Program-made: the position numbers and the translations under genes
Assembly: GCA_016712225.1 (NCBI GenBank)
Contig: JADJRL010000003.1
Span: forward strand, 4,787,501-4,851,500
DNA: 64,000 nucleotides
Source: Candidatus Defluviibacterium haderslevense
GTDB lineage: Bacteria > Bacteroidota > Bacteroidia > Chitinophagales > Saprospiraceae
Direction: 5' to 3'
The notes under the pieces: generated by a model
Told to the model about the DNA's origin: nothing
Seen by the model: only the letters and a program-made list of their open reading frames with translations
Database searches by the model: none
Part shown: piece by piece, positions 18,404-27,465 of the stretch
Numbering within the stretch: position 1 is the first letter of the stretch
Layout: every line of letters starts with the position of its first letter

Positions 18404-19041
18404 AAATGATTTCTTTTTGCGATGATTATTAGGTGCGTAGACCATACATCTTCTTTTATCATATATGGCTTACTAACCACGTCCAATATTTCAAAGTGAT
18501 GTTCCATCAAACTTGAAGTCAAAAAATGTTCATCATAATAATTAATATAAATTGGATCCTCACCTTTACTATTGGTCTCATATCCTGAAAGACTTTCATC
18601 CCCTTCTATGGCACTTAAATAGAGGATTCCATCTACGTTTAATAATGCTCTACTATCCTTAATCAATTTCAAACAATCTTGTTTTGAAAGATATGGCAAA
18701 CAAAAACCGCAAATAATACCATCGTATTTAGAATTCAAAGTATCTATAGCTCTACAATCCATAAGTTGAAAATGAGCAGTAGGATTGTTAATATTAGCTA
18801 ACGCTAACATATTGGGAGCCATATCAATGGCCTCTACTATAAAATCAGGTCTTTTGGTCAATATGTATTTAGTTATATTCCCTGGTCCACAAGCTATTTC
18901 AAAAATAGGAGCATTTTGTTTTTTAATATACTGACAAAATAAATCATAAGTATCATCATACAAGTTTAAGTCCATAAACTTGTCTTGATAAAGTTGAGCC
19001 ACTTTGTTATACATGTTAAATGTAGACTGATATCTATCCAT
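18400..19041 (-). CDS. Class I SAM-dependent methyltransferase
   Basis: 213 residues. Motif I is IFEIACGPGNITKYIL near residue 44, then IDMAPNMLALA (motif II acidic residue), FQLMDCRAIDTL, and motif IV YDGIICGFCLPYL. It resembles the Methyltransf_25/11 group acting on small molecules. There is no signal peptide. It is the first gene of a two-gene unit with the GNAT that overlaps its stop. Confidence 0.83.
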   Translation of the reverse strand: MDRYQSTFNMYNKVAQLYQDKFMDLNLYDDTYDLFCQYIKKQNAPIFEIACGPGNITKYILTKRPDFIVEAIDMAPNMLALANINNPTAHFQLMDCRAIDTLNSKYDGIICGFCLPYLSKQDCLKLIKDSRALLNVDGILYLSAIEGDESLSGYETNSKGEDPIYINYYDEHFLTSSLMEHHFEILDVVSKPYMIKEDVWSTHLIIIAKRNHL

Positions 19042-19175
19042 AAGTTATTCCATAAAAAATAAAAAAAACAAATTATAAAATGTCAATATTTCATGTTCCT
19101 TATTAAAATATACCATTAGATAAAAAATTGCTTTAATATTAATGCTCAAAAAAAAAATCGAATGCTCAATTAGAA

Positions 19176-20087
19176 TTATTCATGTGCTGAATGTTCCATA
19201 ATTTTAAACAAATGAAGCAGATATGGAAATAATGCATCCATACTTTCCTGTGCACCGCGTGTAGATCCAGGTAAGGCTAAAATCAAAGTATTCCCCTTCA
19301 ATCCACCAAGACTTCTAGATAACATCGCGTAAGGCATTTGTTCTTGTCCATAATTTCGAGCTGCTTCACCGATACCCGGAATTTCCCGATCCAATAAGGG
19401 TCTGATGGCTTCAGGCGTCACATCCCTGTCAGACAATCCAGTTCCACCGGTTAAAATAATCATATCAACTTTTGACCTATAATGTTCTAATACTTTTTCC
19501 TGAATGGTATCTATTTCATCAGGGATGATACTGTAATCGTCTACCGACACTTTAAATTTTTCAAGTTTATTTATAATCGCCTTTCCTGCACCATCCTTTT
19601 TCTTTCCTTCCGAAATACTATCAGAACAAACGATCACTGCAGCTTTAATAACACGATTCAACTGATCGACATATTGTGATTTACCACCCTTTTTACTTAA
19701 TAACTTGATAGCATGTATTTCGATGTCTTTATCAATAGGTTTCAGCATATCATAAATGGTCAAAGCAACAATCGAAGCACCATGCATAGCTTCGACCTCA
19801 ACACCAGTTTTATATATAGTCCTAACTTCTACTTCGATTATAATATTCAATCCTTCTATTCTGTGTTGAACAGAAGTAAACTCAATAGGTAAAGGATGAC
19901 AATCCGGTATCAAATCACTGGTTCTTTTAACCCCAAATAAGCCTGCAATTCTGCTTGCCTCAAACACATCGCCTTTGGGTACTGATTTATTTAAAATAGC
20001 TTCAATTGTTTCTTGCCTGCCAACTTTCACTATAGCTTGCGCAACAGCGGTTCTATGTGTTTTAATTTTGTTTGTTATATCAACCAT
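19176..20087 (-). CDS. moaCB: Bifunctional MoaC/MoaB molybdenum cofactor protein
   Basis: 303 residues as a natural fusion. Residues 1-145 are MoaC, the cyclic pyranopterin monophosphate synthase (DCHPLPIEFTSVQ, TGVEVEAMHGASIVALTIYDMLKPIDKDI). Residues about 148-303 are MoaB/MogA-like molybdopterin adenylyltransferase (VCSDSISEGKKKDGAG, ILTGGTGLSDRDVTPEA, LPGSTRGAQESMDALFPYL). One polypeptide thus covers an early and a late step of the pathway. It is the last gene of the minus-strand operon, 42 bp after moaE. Confidence 0.93.
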   Translation of the reverse strand: MVDITNKIKTHRTAVAQAIVKVGRQETIEAILNKSVPKGDVFEASRIAGLFGVKRTSDLIPDCHPLPIEFTSVQHRIEGLNIIIEVEVRTIYKTGVEVEAMHGASIVALTIYDMLKPIDKDIEIHAIKLLSKKGGKSQYVDQLNRVIKAAVIVCSDSISEGKKKDGAGKAIINKLEKFKVSVDDYSIIPDEIDTIQEKVLEHYRSKVDMIILTGGTGLSDRDVTPEAIRPLLDREIPGIGEAARNYGQEQMPYAMLSRSLGGLKGNTLILALPGSTRGAQESMDALFPYLLHLFKIMEHSAHE

Positions 20088-20129
20088 GTAATTTCTATTT
20101 AAATAATGTTTATAATATTCATACTTCTA

Positions 20130-20573
20130 TTAAATATTTTCCTTCCATACGTAACTTTCATCTTCAAAGATCTCTTTGCCCCATATAGGAACCTCTCGTT
20201 TTATTCTCTCAACAATATAGGTACACGCATCTATTGCATCCTTTCGATGTCTGGAAGATGTAAAAACAAATAAACAAATTTCCCCAGTTTCTACCCTACC
20301 TAAGCTGTGATAGATATGCAAACATGTCAGAGAATATTTAGAAAACGCGGATTCCCTAATTTCGTATAATTTTTCTTCCGCCATTTCAGAATATGCAGAA
20401 TACGATATCGCTTTAACTAACTTATCATCAATCAAATCTTGTCGAACTTGTCCAAGAAACAAACTATGAGCTCCAATATTCGTATTTGAACTATGTTTAG
20501 CTATTGAATCACCAACAAAATGCGGCGATATAGGACCTTCTATAAAAACTTTTTTTATTTTATGTTCACTCAT
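20130..20573 (-). CDS. moaE: Molybdopterin synthase large subunit MoaE
   Basis: 147 residues. The conserved LFLGQVRQDL, AISYSAYSEMAEEKL, HSLGRVETGEICLFVFTSSRHRKDAIDAC and KREVPIWGKE segments match MoaE; the last holds the catalytic lysines. It pairs with MoaD to insert sulfur into cyclic pyranopterin. Its start overlaps the end of the moeB gene by 4 bp, indicating coupled translation. Confidence 0.94.
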   Translation of the reverse strand: MSEHKIKKVFIEGPISPHFVGDSIAKHSSNTNIGAHSLFLGQVRQDLIDDKLVKAISYSAYSEMAEEKLYEIRESAFSKYSLTCLHIYHSLGRVETGEICLFVFTSSRHRKDAIDACTYIVERIKREVPIWGKEIFEDESYVWKENI

Positions 20574-21700
20574 AAGAGATTTAATTTATCATTATTTTTG
20601 AAAGCATGAATACCACCCTGTAAACTATAAATATTTTGATCCAAAAACAAGATCTTAAGCTTTTTTACTGCGGCTAAACTTCTAACTCCCGATTGACAAA
20701 CAACAACAATCGTATGCTTCGTAGAAATCATATGCAAGTCTTCTTCCCATCTACTTAATGGAATTCGAATTACTGGAAATTCAAGCTCGACCGGTTGCTC
20801 ATACATTTCTCTGACATCTAGAATGGTGAGTACTTCATTTAACCGCATTTGATTAAATTCAGTACTATTAATTTCTAATGATGGTTCATGTGTAGAACAA
20901 AACCACTCGTAATTATAGGCTTGAAATTCAATCCTATCTTTTGGCATTAGATGTGAATGGCCATTATTCTCCGTAATTTGGAATTCATAAAATTCATTTT
21001 TTAAGACATCATAAGTAAGTATTTTGTTACTTAAAGGATTTCCTATATTCGTCAAAATTTTAATCGCTTCTGCTGCTTGCATCGTTCCAATAATACCAGG
21101 AACAACGCCTAAAACTCCCAAGTCATTGCATGAAATATGAGATTGCGAAGCAGGTGGAACAGGAAATAAATCACGATAATTAGATTTAGTCCCCGTTGAC
21201 AAATTCGCAACATTAAAAACACCAATCTGTCCTTCAAAACGCAATACAGCACCATAAACCAAATGTTTATTCAATAACACACAAGCATCATTAACCAAAT
21301 ACCGTGTCGTAAAATCATCAGATCCATCAATTACAATATCATATTCAACTATGATATCAAGTGCATTTTGATTTGTAATTTTAAAAGAGTAAACATGAAC
21401 TTGAATTTCAGGATTCATAGCCTTTATTTTTGTTGCTGCAGTCTCTGCTTTAGGTTTTCCTATGTCTTCCATATTAAATAAAATCTGCCGTTGCAAATTT
21501 GACAGTTCTACACGATCAAAATCCACAATACCAATTGTACCAACACCCGCAGAGGCTAGGTACTGTAGGGCGGGACAACCTAGACCACCAGCACCGATAA
21601 CCAGAACTTTCGCACGATTTAATTTATCCTGTGCAGTTTGGCCAAATTCCTTTAGCCTTATCTGTCGATCATAACGATTATTGTTTTTTAAAAGACTCAT
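20570..21700 (-). CDS. moeB: MoeB-type adenylyltransferase fused to a rhodanese domain
   Basis: 376 residues. Residues 1-240 are a ThiF/MoeB E1-like domain with the nucleotide motif VIGAGGLGCPALQYLASAGVG and the arginine region LSNLQRQILF, plus the conserved Cys in SHISCNDLGVLG. The C-terminal third is a rhodanese domain with active-site loop VCQSGVRS near 348. The two CxxC zinc pairs of E. coli MoeB are absent. It adenylates the MoaD C-terminal glycine, and the rhodanese Cys could deliver sulfur, as in eukaryotic MOCS3. It begins 9 bp after the moaD stop. Confidence 0.9.
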   Translation of the reverse strand: MSLLKNNNRYDRQIRLKEFGQTAQDKLNRAKVLVIGAGGLGCPALQYLASAGVGTIGIVDFDRVELSNLQRQILFNMEDIGKPKAETAATKIKAMNPEIQVHVYSFKITNQNALDIIVEYDIVIDGSDDFTTRYLVNDACVLLNKHLVYGAVLRFEGQIGVFNVANLSTGTKSNYRDLFPVPPASQSHISCNDLGVLGVVPGIIGTMQAAEAIKILTNIGNPLSNKILTYDVLKNEFYEFQITENNGHSHLMPKDRIEFQAYNYEWFCSTHEPSLEINSTEFNQMRLNEVLTILDVREMYEQPVELEFPVIRIPLSRWEEDLHMISTKHTIVVVCQSGVRSLAAVKKLKILFLDQNIYSLQGGIHAFKNNDKLNLL

Positions 21701-21709
21701 AATTATATA

Positions 21710-21943
21710 TTAACCACCAGAAAAGGGAGGAAGGATCGCTACTGTATCATCATGACTCAATGTGGTATTTTGATGAATCACTTTTTTGTTTACCGCCATT
21801 GCATATTTAGTATATAACAAACCAGGAAAATCATGTGTCAATTTTAATTCAAGTTGATCTGTATTGTCCACTCCTGAAATGGTCCATGATGATGTTCCTA
21901 TGATATCAACGATCTGTCCAAAAGCAAGTATATTTATTTTCAC
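21710..21943 (-). CDS. moaD: Molybdopterin synthase sulfur carrier MoaD
   Basis: 77 residues with a ubiquitin-like beta-grasp pattern (MKINILAFGQIVDIIG, MAVNKKVI, VAILPPFSGG). It ends in Gly-Gly, which is adenylated by MoeB and converted to a thiocarboxylate that donates sulfur in the MoaE active site. It sits next to moeB, as expected. Confidence 0.94.
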   Translation of the reverse strand: MKINILAFGQIVDIIGTSSWTISGVDNTDQLELKLTHDFPGLLYTKYAMAVNKKVIHQNTTLSHDDTVAILPPFSGG

Positions 21944-21995
21944 ACTTAAGTATTTATTAAAATATTTATAAACTATAATTCATAATCAAAGTAAA

Positions 21996-22730
21996 TTATG
22001 TAAAAAGTAATTTTATGGCTGCAATGATTAAGACCATTGATAAAATAATTTTCAATTTACTAAAATGCAATTTTGATGCACCCATATATGAGCCCAATAA
22101 ACCACCTGTTGCAGAAATCATCACCATGAGGAACAAAGATTCGTTCATGATCAATCCATTGAATGAAAGACCTATCAAACCTGAAATACTATTCACGAAA
22201 ATAAACAGGGATGAGATGGCTGCCGTTTGTTTCATATCCGCCCAATGCAACATTAATAGCAGAGGGCTTAAAATAATTCCGCCGCCAATTCCAATCATCC
22301 CTGAAAAAATTCCAACTAACAATCCAATTATTAATGACCAGAGAATACTATGTTTAATCTTTGGTGTTTTCAGCATGTCAGTTATATCCAATAATTTAAT
22401 CACCGAAAAAATCAATAGAATCGCCAAAATTTTTTTATAAATACCATCATCCACATGAATCATTCCACCAATAAATGCTGCCGGAATAGAAGTTATCGCA
22501 AACGGCCAGAATAGATCCCATTTAAAATATCCTTTATGACTATATTGGACAAAAGCAATTCCTGACACCAAAACATTTAATATCAAAGCTGTAGAACGCA
22601 TCGTGTCCGGAACAAAAGAAAATAATGCCATTAATGCAAGATAACCACTCGCGCCTCCATGGCCTACAGATGCATAGAGAAATGCGACGATCAGTAATAA
22701 TCCATAAAATAATAAATCAAGGTGCATCAT
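21996..22730 (-). CDS. TauE/SafE-family permease inside the Moco operon
   Basis: 244 residues, seven or eight membrane segments, with the family signatures ASVGHGGASGYLALMALF near the N-terminus and GMIGIGGGIILSPLLLM in the repeated half. TauE/SafE proteins export sulfite or related organosulfur anions. Its ATG overlaps the end of the ModE-type gene by 4 bp, so it belongs to the operon. A role in exporting or importing an oxyanion connected with Moco (sulfite, sulfate or molybdate) is inference. Confidence 0.86.
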   Translation of the reverse strand: MMHLDLLFYGLLLIVAFLYASVGHGGASGYLALMALFSFVPDTMRSTALILNVLVSGIAFVQYSHKGYFKWDLFWPFAITSIPAAFIGGMIHVDDGIYKKILAILLIFSVIKLLDITDMLKTPKIKHSILWSLIIGLLVGIFSGMIGIGGGIILSPLLLMLHWADMKQTAAISSLFIFVNSISGLIGLSFNGLIMNESLFLMVMISATGGLLGSYMGASKLHFSKLKIILSMVLIIAAIKLLFT

Positions 22731-23068
22731 TCCCTTCCGTACATTTTATTCATTTCTAATTTAAATTGCTCGAATGCTTTATTTAATTTATCATATACTA
22801 CAATTAATTTTTCACCTTCTTTCGTTACATAACTTCCACCACCATTTGTCCCACCTATATTCTTTTTCACAATGGGTTTGGCAGCATTTCTATTCATTTC
22901 ATTAACCATTTCCCAAGCATGACGGTAGGACATATTCATTTCTTGCGCAGCCAATTTTATTGAACCATGATCTCTAATGGCTTCTATTAATGCTTTTCTA
23001 CCGGGACCTATCAAATGTCCTTTGCGATTCTCTATCCATATTTGTCCTTTAATTTTGACAACAGCCAT
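22727..23068 (-). CDS. ModE-type winged-helix regulator, N-terminal domain only
   Basis: 113 residues matching the ModE N-terminal DNA-binding domain: GRKALIEAIRDHGSIKLAAQEMNMSYRHAWEMVNEMN, then GGTNGGGSYVTKEGEKLIVVYDKL. The molybdate-binding (di-mop) domains of full ModE are absent. Such short forms occur widely and may regulate molybdate or Moco genes, but how they sense the signal is unclear. It starts 10 bp after the moeA stop and overlaps the permease gene. Confidence 0.88.
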   Translation of the reverse strand: MAVVKIKGQIWIENRKGHLIGPGRKALIEAIRDHGSIKLAAQEMNMSYRHAWEMVNEMNRNAAKPIVKKNIGGTNGGGSYVTKEGEKLIVVYDKLNKAFEQFKLEMNKMYGRE

Positions 23069-23078
23069 GATGTAAACT

Positions 23079-24251
23079 TTATATGATCATTAAAACACGA
23101 ACGTTTTCACCTTGATTAACAAATTCTTTATCTTCTTCTAACTCGATCAGACAATCAGCAATTGCAAATGAATTGAGTAAGTAACTTTCTTGTTGATTCA
23201 AAATAGTAACTTCATGATTACTTGTTTTCCCTTTTAGAAAATAAGTAAGTCCGGACTTTTTTACAAAATCCGTGGAAAGGGGCAATAACAATGATTTAAA
23301 ATATTCTTTTTTTGTAAACCGACTTATTGCAGGAGCAATATATTCATAAAAACAGGTCATCACTGCAGCCGGATTTCCAGGTAAAGCAAAAATAAGTGTT
23401 TGTTGATAGGCTCCAAAATAAAATGGTTTTCCAGGTTTCTGTTTTACTGTGTGGAATATTTTGTTAACACCACAATTCGCCAATGATTTAGGAACCAAAT
23501 CATAATCCCCGACGGACACGCCACCTGTAAGTATTAATAGATCAACATTTAGATTGGATTTTATGGATTGGACTAACTCTTCCTCAACATCATCTACAAC
23601 CTCAACTGTTTCAGGGTTTATACCTAATAGTTGGAGTGCTGCCGTTAAACCAATAGCATTGGATTCAAAAATTTTACCTGATTCTAAAACCTCACTGACT
23701 GTACTCAATTCTTTACCTGTCACTAGAATCGAAACTGTAGGTTTAAATACTTTTACATCGCGTATTCCAATGCCGGCCAGGTATGATATTCCTACAGGAG
23801 TTAAAAGCTGTCCCTTGTTTAATGCTATTTCACCTTTCATGGTTTGAGATCCTTGCAACCGCACATTATTGCCCTTCATCAAACCTGGGGATTGAATCAA
23901 AATATGAGATCCCTGGATCATTACTTTTTCTTGCATGACAACGGTATCAGCACCTGTAGGCATGGCTGCTCCAGTAAAAATCCTAAGTGCTTCGTTAGCC
24001 TTCAAAATTTTATTTGAAATTTGGCCTGCTTGTATTTCTCCGATGACCATCAAAGGAGATACTCCATCCCACAACTCAAAAACAAATGCATATCCATCCA
24101 TAGCGGATTGATGAAATGGTGGCGTATCGATTGTTGCCAATACCGATTCAGCCAAAACACTTCCACAAGTTTGAATGAGCGGCAAGGTTTGAATCCGATC
24201 TGAATTACAAAGATCGAGAATTAAATTTTTTGCCTCATTTACAGAAATCAT
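23079..24251 (-). CDS. moeA: Molybdopterin molybdenumtransferase MoeA
   Basis: 390 residues with the MoeA domain layout: PPFHQSAMDGYAF near 40, IFTGAAMPTGADTVVMQE near 90, the MoCF-binding GGVSVGDYD near 245 and LPGNPAAVMTCFYEY near 295, then the C-terminal beta-barrel. It ligates molybdenum to adenylylated molybdopterin. It is the second gene of the operon, 54 bp after moaA. Confidence 0.94.
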   Translation of the reverse strand: MISVNEAKNLILDLCNSDRIQTLPLIQTCGSVLAESVLATIDTPPFHQSAMDGYAFVFELWDGVSPLMVIGEIQAGQISNKILKANEALRIFTGAAMPTGADTVVMQEKVMIQGSHILIQSPGLMKGNNVRLQGSQTMKGEIALNKGQLLTPVGISYLAGIGIRDVKVFKPTVSILVTGKELSTVSEVLESGKIFESNAIGLTAALQLLGINPETVEVVDDVEEELVQSIKSNLNVDLLILTGGVSVGDYDLVPKSLANCGVNKIFHTVKQKPGKPFYFGAYQQTLIFALPGNPAAVMTCFYEYIAPAISRFTKKEYFKSLLLPLSTDFVKKSGLTYFLKGKTSNHEVTILNQQESYLLNSFAIADCLIELEEDKEFVNQGENVRVLMII

Positions 24252-24305
24252 CTACCATAATTTAAACCGATATGCCATAAAAGGAATAACGGCATTCAAA
24301 AAAAA

Positions 24306-25319
24306 CTAACCGCCTATATTTATCATACTTCTATTTGTAATATTCAAAACTTCAATCTGATGATAATCACCCCCAAATTGCCCCCCCAAAGCTTCAGCTT
24401 TATCCTTAACACATTGTTGCATTAGGGCTCCAATATCCTCACCACTTCTTAAAGCACCTAACACATCAACTTCACCTTTAGAAAACAAACAATTCTTCAT
24501 CTTTCCATCTGCAGTAAGTCTCAATCTATTGCAAGTGCCGCAAAAAGGTTCGGTCATCGTACTGATAACTGCAAAAGTTCCCTGATGACCATAGGGTTTG
24601 AATTTTTTTGCAGTATCATGCGTGCCATCTTTCAACTTAATAAAACTATATTGAGATTCGATGACATTCAATATTTCCTGATAACTAAACACCTTATGTC
24701 TATCCCATTGATTCCCATCGAAAGGCATAAATTCAATAAATCTTACATGTACTGCTTGTCTCTTGGTCCATTCTATAAAATCCAATATTTCTGAATCATT
24801 AATACCTCGCATGATTACGGCATTAATTTTCACATGAAACCCTTCATCAACAAGTACTTGAATATTATTCCAGACTTTTTCGAATTGATGTCTTCTTGTA
24901 ATTTCAAAAAACTTTTGCGGATTTAAGGTATCCAGACTAACATTAATGGAATGAATCCCCGCATTTTTAAATTCATCAATAAACTCATCCACCTTTGTAC
25001 CATTAGTAGTCAGCGTCAACTCCACAGGCAATTTAGAAAGTGCTCTAATGATATCTTTTGCATCCCGTCTTACCAACGGTTCACCTCCAGTAAGTCTTAT
25101 TTTATTAACGCCCAATTGAACAAATTCCTTAGCTATATGTACTATTTCATCCAATTGCATTAAATGAGCAGGATCCATAAAATGTGCATTTTCGTCAGGT
25201 ATACAATATTGACATCTAAAATTACACACATCGGTTAGGGATATCCTTAAATAATCATGTATTCTACCAAAATTATCCTGAAGCACCATTAATGTATTGT
25301 CTTTGATCTTAATATCCAT
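24306..25319 (-). CDS. moaA: GTP 3',8-cyclase MoaA (radical SAM)
   Basis: 337 residues. The radical SAM cluster motif is CNFRCQYC near 33-40, followed by RLTGGEPLVR. The C-terminal second cluster has CGTCNRLRLTADGKMKNC, and the protein ends in the Gly-Gly tail needed for catalysis. It makes the first pathway intermediate from GTP. It is the promoter-proximal gene of the Moco operon. Confidence 0.95.
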   Translation of the reverse strand: MDIKIKDNTLMVLQDNFGRIHDYLRISLTDVCNFRCQYCIPDENAHFMDPAHLMQLDEIVHIAKEFVQLGVNKIRLTGGEPLVRRDAKDIIRALSKLPVELTLTTNGTKVDEFIDEFKNAGIHSINVSLDTLNPQKFFEITRRHQFEKVWNNIQVLVDEGFHVKINAVIMRGINDSEILDFIEWTKRQAVHVRFIEFMPFDGNQWDRHKVFSYQEILNVIESQYSFIKLKDGTHDTAKKFKPYGHQGTFAVISTMTEPFCGTCNRLRLTADGKMKNCLFSKGEVDVLGALRSGEDIGALMQQCVKDKAEALGGQFGGDYHQIEVLNITNRSMINIGG

Positions 25320-25351
25320 ATCTGGAAGAGATGAAATCTATCAACCTAATG

Positions 25352-25359
25352 CAAATATA
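25352..25359 (-). promoter_or_regulatory. Possible -7 element of the Moco operon
   Basis: On the minus strand TATATTTG fits TAnnTTTG, 32 bp before the moaA ATG. No Moco riboswitch fold was evident in the short leader. Confidence 0.4.
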
Positions 25360-25493
25360 TAGCTTCCCCATCACAAATTATACAGTAGTTATTATGACGA
25401 ACAGGATAAACAAATTGGACCCATTCAAAACTTTAAATCGTTGAATGCTGAAATTATTGTGAAATAATTACAAATACAAAAAAATTAAATGCT

Positions 25494-25501
25494 TACTTTT
25501 G
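25494..25501 (+). promoter_or_regulatory. Possible -7 element upstream of the small secreted protein
   Basis: TACTTTTG fits TAnnTTTG, 41 bp before the ATG at 25543. Confidence 0.4.
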
Positions 25502-25542
25502 CGATCAACATATTCATCTATTCATTAATAAAAAAAATTTAA

Positions 25543-25953
25543 ATGAAATCATTAATTCTTTTTGCTGTTTTAGCAGTATCCTTTGGATCTACAGCATTTA
25601 CCACAACAGAAAATCCCATTAAAAACAGAAACACTACAACAAATTGCCATAATCTGGATTTTACTTTAATCAATGAAACAGGTTATAATATCTCAAGTAT
25701 TTTTGTTTCACCTACTACAGAGAATGAATGGGGAGAAGACATCATGGGTAGAGATTTACTAAATGATGGCGAAAGTGTAGATATATCTTTCCATCCAGGT
25801 GAAAATGACAAAAAATGGGATATTTATGTAACCTGGGAAGGTTATGAAGCTGATGAAGATGTGCATTGGATAGGATTCGATCTTAGCACCATTAGTGAAA
25901 TTACACTTTTTTATGAAGCAAAAACGGGTAAGACTTGGGCTGTAATCAAATAA
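25543..25953 (+). CDS. Small secreted protein, FTLINETG...WGEDIMG family, function unknown
   Basis: 136 residues with a signal peptide (cleavage near residue 19, FGSTAFT). The mature domain reads LDFTLINETGYNISSIFVSPTTENEWGEDIMGRDLLNDGESVDISFHP, a beta-sandwich-like pattern I associate with small exported proteins of many phyla, sometimes mislabelled argininosuccinate lyase. No lyase motif is present. It is a single gene between a promoter-like element and a strong hairpin terminator, which suggests independent and possibly high expression. Confidence 0.68.
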   Translation: MKSLILFAVLAVSFGSTAFTTTENPIKNRNTTTNCHNLDFTLINETGYNISSIFVSPTTENEWGEDIMGRDLLNDGESVDISFHPGENDKKWDIYVTWEGYEADEDVHWIGFDLSTISEITLFYEAKTGKTWAVIK

Positions 25954-26002
25954 TCTAAGATTACAACTAAGGCGACCAAAATATTATTTTTAATAAAATC
26001 AT

Positions 26003-26040
26003 AATCCCGAGTAATGAATTCATTATTCGGGATTTTTTTA
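26003..26040 (+). terminator. Rho-independent terminator after the small secreted protein
   Basis: Stem AATCCCGA/TCGGGATT (26003-26010 with 26027-26034) extended inward by an AATGAATTCATT palindrome, followed by a run of T. Confidence 0.85.
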
Positions 26041-26239
26041 TTTAAATGTATAATGATTGTGAATCTTATAAAAACATAAAGTATATTTCACAAGTCAAAC
26101 TTGAAGCCAAAATATCTAAAGCTAATAACTTAATCAATGTGATTAAAGGTAAATTTCGAGGATAAATATTATACAGAAATATAAAGATTGTCATTTAAAT
26201 ATTCGAAATTCGTAAAAATCAAATGTTGGAACTTTTATT

Positions 26240-27085
26240 TTATACCACATCAAGTTCAAAAATCGTTATTTCCGGCCTAACATTAAATCTAACTTGCCAT
26301 AAATGCCCCAGAGCTCTGTTAATATAAAGTGTTCTATTACCTGATAATTCGATCTTACCTGCCGAATACTTTTTATTTTTTACAGGTAACATCGGTGGTG
26401 CTAAAAAAGGTGGCTTGCATTGTCCACCATGAGTATGTCCTGATAAAATCCATCCTTGATAATTATTCCACACATCCAAATCGCAAACATCCGGGTTATG
26501 ACAAAGTAATACATAGGGTTTACTACTATCATATTCTTTCATCACCATTTCAGGTGCAAAATGAGGTCCCCAAAAATCATCGAAACCAATAATGTTAAGC
26601 CCTGAAATCTCAATTTGCTCATTCCGTAATAAGACAATATCATGCTTATTTAATAGGTAGGAAACCTGATCAGCTACTTCTACCTGGGACCAATTTTTAC
26701 CATAATCATGATTTCCCAAAATTGCAATAGTCCCCATAGTTCCTTTAACACTATGATTAAGAACTTCATCCAATTTACTGTTATGGATTTGCATTATATC
26801 AGCACTTACAAAATCTCCTGTATAAACCACAATATCAGGATTGAATACTTTGGCTTTTTCAAATGAATCCATGATAAAATGATAATCAAATCGAGATCCT
26901 ACATGTATATCACTTATTTGCATGATGGTTTTACCTACAAGATCATTCGGCAAATTCTTGATTGGCATCTTCATTTTTACAAATTCCAACCAAAAGGGTT
27001 CGATTTGCCATGAATAAATTCCCCCAAACAATCCCAATCCACTCACTCCCAATATACTGTTTTTAAGAAATGTTCGTCGTTGCAT
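26240..27085 (-). CDS. Exported metallophosphoesterase (YkuE-like)
   Basis: 281 residues. The N-terminus MQRRTFLKNSILGVSGLGLFGG resembles a twin-arginine-like or membrane-anchor signal. All calcineurin-like motifs are present in order: QISDIHVGS, YTGDFVSAD, ILGNHDYG, LLCHNPDV and SGHTHGGQ. Relatives include YkuE and lipid A pathway or cell-wall phosphoesterases of Bacteroidota, probably acting on lipid phosphates at the membrane. The exact substrate is not shown. Confidence 0.87.
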   Translation of the reverse strand: MQRRTFLKNSILGVSGLGLFGGIYSWQIEPFWLEFVKMKMPIKNLPNDLVGKTIMQISDIHVGSRFDYHFIMDSFEKAKVFNPDIVVYTGDFVSADIMQIHNSKLDEVLNHSVKGTMGTIAILGNHDYGKNWSQVEVADQVSYLLNKHDIVLLRNEQIEISGLNIIGFDDFWGPHFAPEMVMKEYDSSKPYVLLCHNPDVCDLDVWNNYQGWILSGHTHGGQCKPPFLAPPMLPVKNKKYSAGKIELSGNRTLYINRALGHLWQVRFNVRPEITIFELDVV

Positions 27086-27465
27086 AAAATGTAAATCTCC
27101 AAATTTAAATTATTACAAACTTAATAATAGATGGTAAATTAACGAACGAACATTAAGTAAATTGTTCATTGCATTATTTGATTTATGCTTATTTATTTCA
27201 AATTAAAAAATGAACTTCTGCCTTAAAGTTGACACAACTGAAAAAATCTATTGAATACATAAAAAGAATGAAATTAGGTTAATTCTAAAAACATGATTTA
27301 AACAAGACCACATTTTTCAAATACATATAAGTAACACTATCATTTACATAAATTAAAAATTCATATTTCTTTTAATATGAATTTCTCCAACGCTCCTTCT
27401 TATAATCATTTTTCAAAAAAAATGTTGCCCTTTTATTCTTACATCATGGATTGAAATTTTTAATT
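27086..27465. other. Intergenic, AT-rich, no feature recognised
   Basis: 380 bp upstream of the phosphoesterase and downstream of the beta-helix gene. I see no gene-like frame, tandem repeat or GC-rich hairpin. Confidence 0.5.

Noticed and set aside
18404..18445. Earlier start for the GNAT gene
   Set aside because: It would overlap the methyltransferase by 46 bp and add a non-conserved basic stretch. The ATG at 18403 gives a standard 4-bp overlap.
24306..25540. Moco riboswitch upstream of moaA
   Set aside because: The leader is short and AT-rich with no visible multi-stem fold. A covariance search could not be run.
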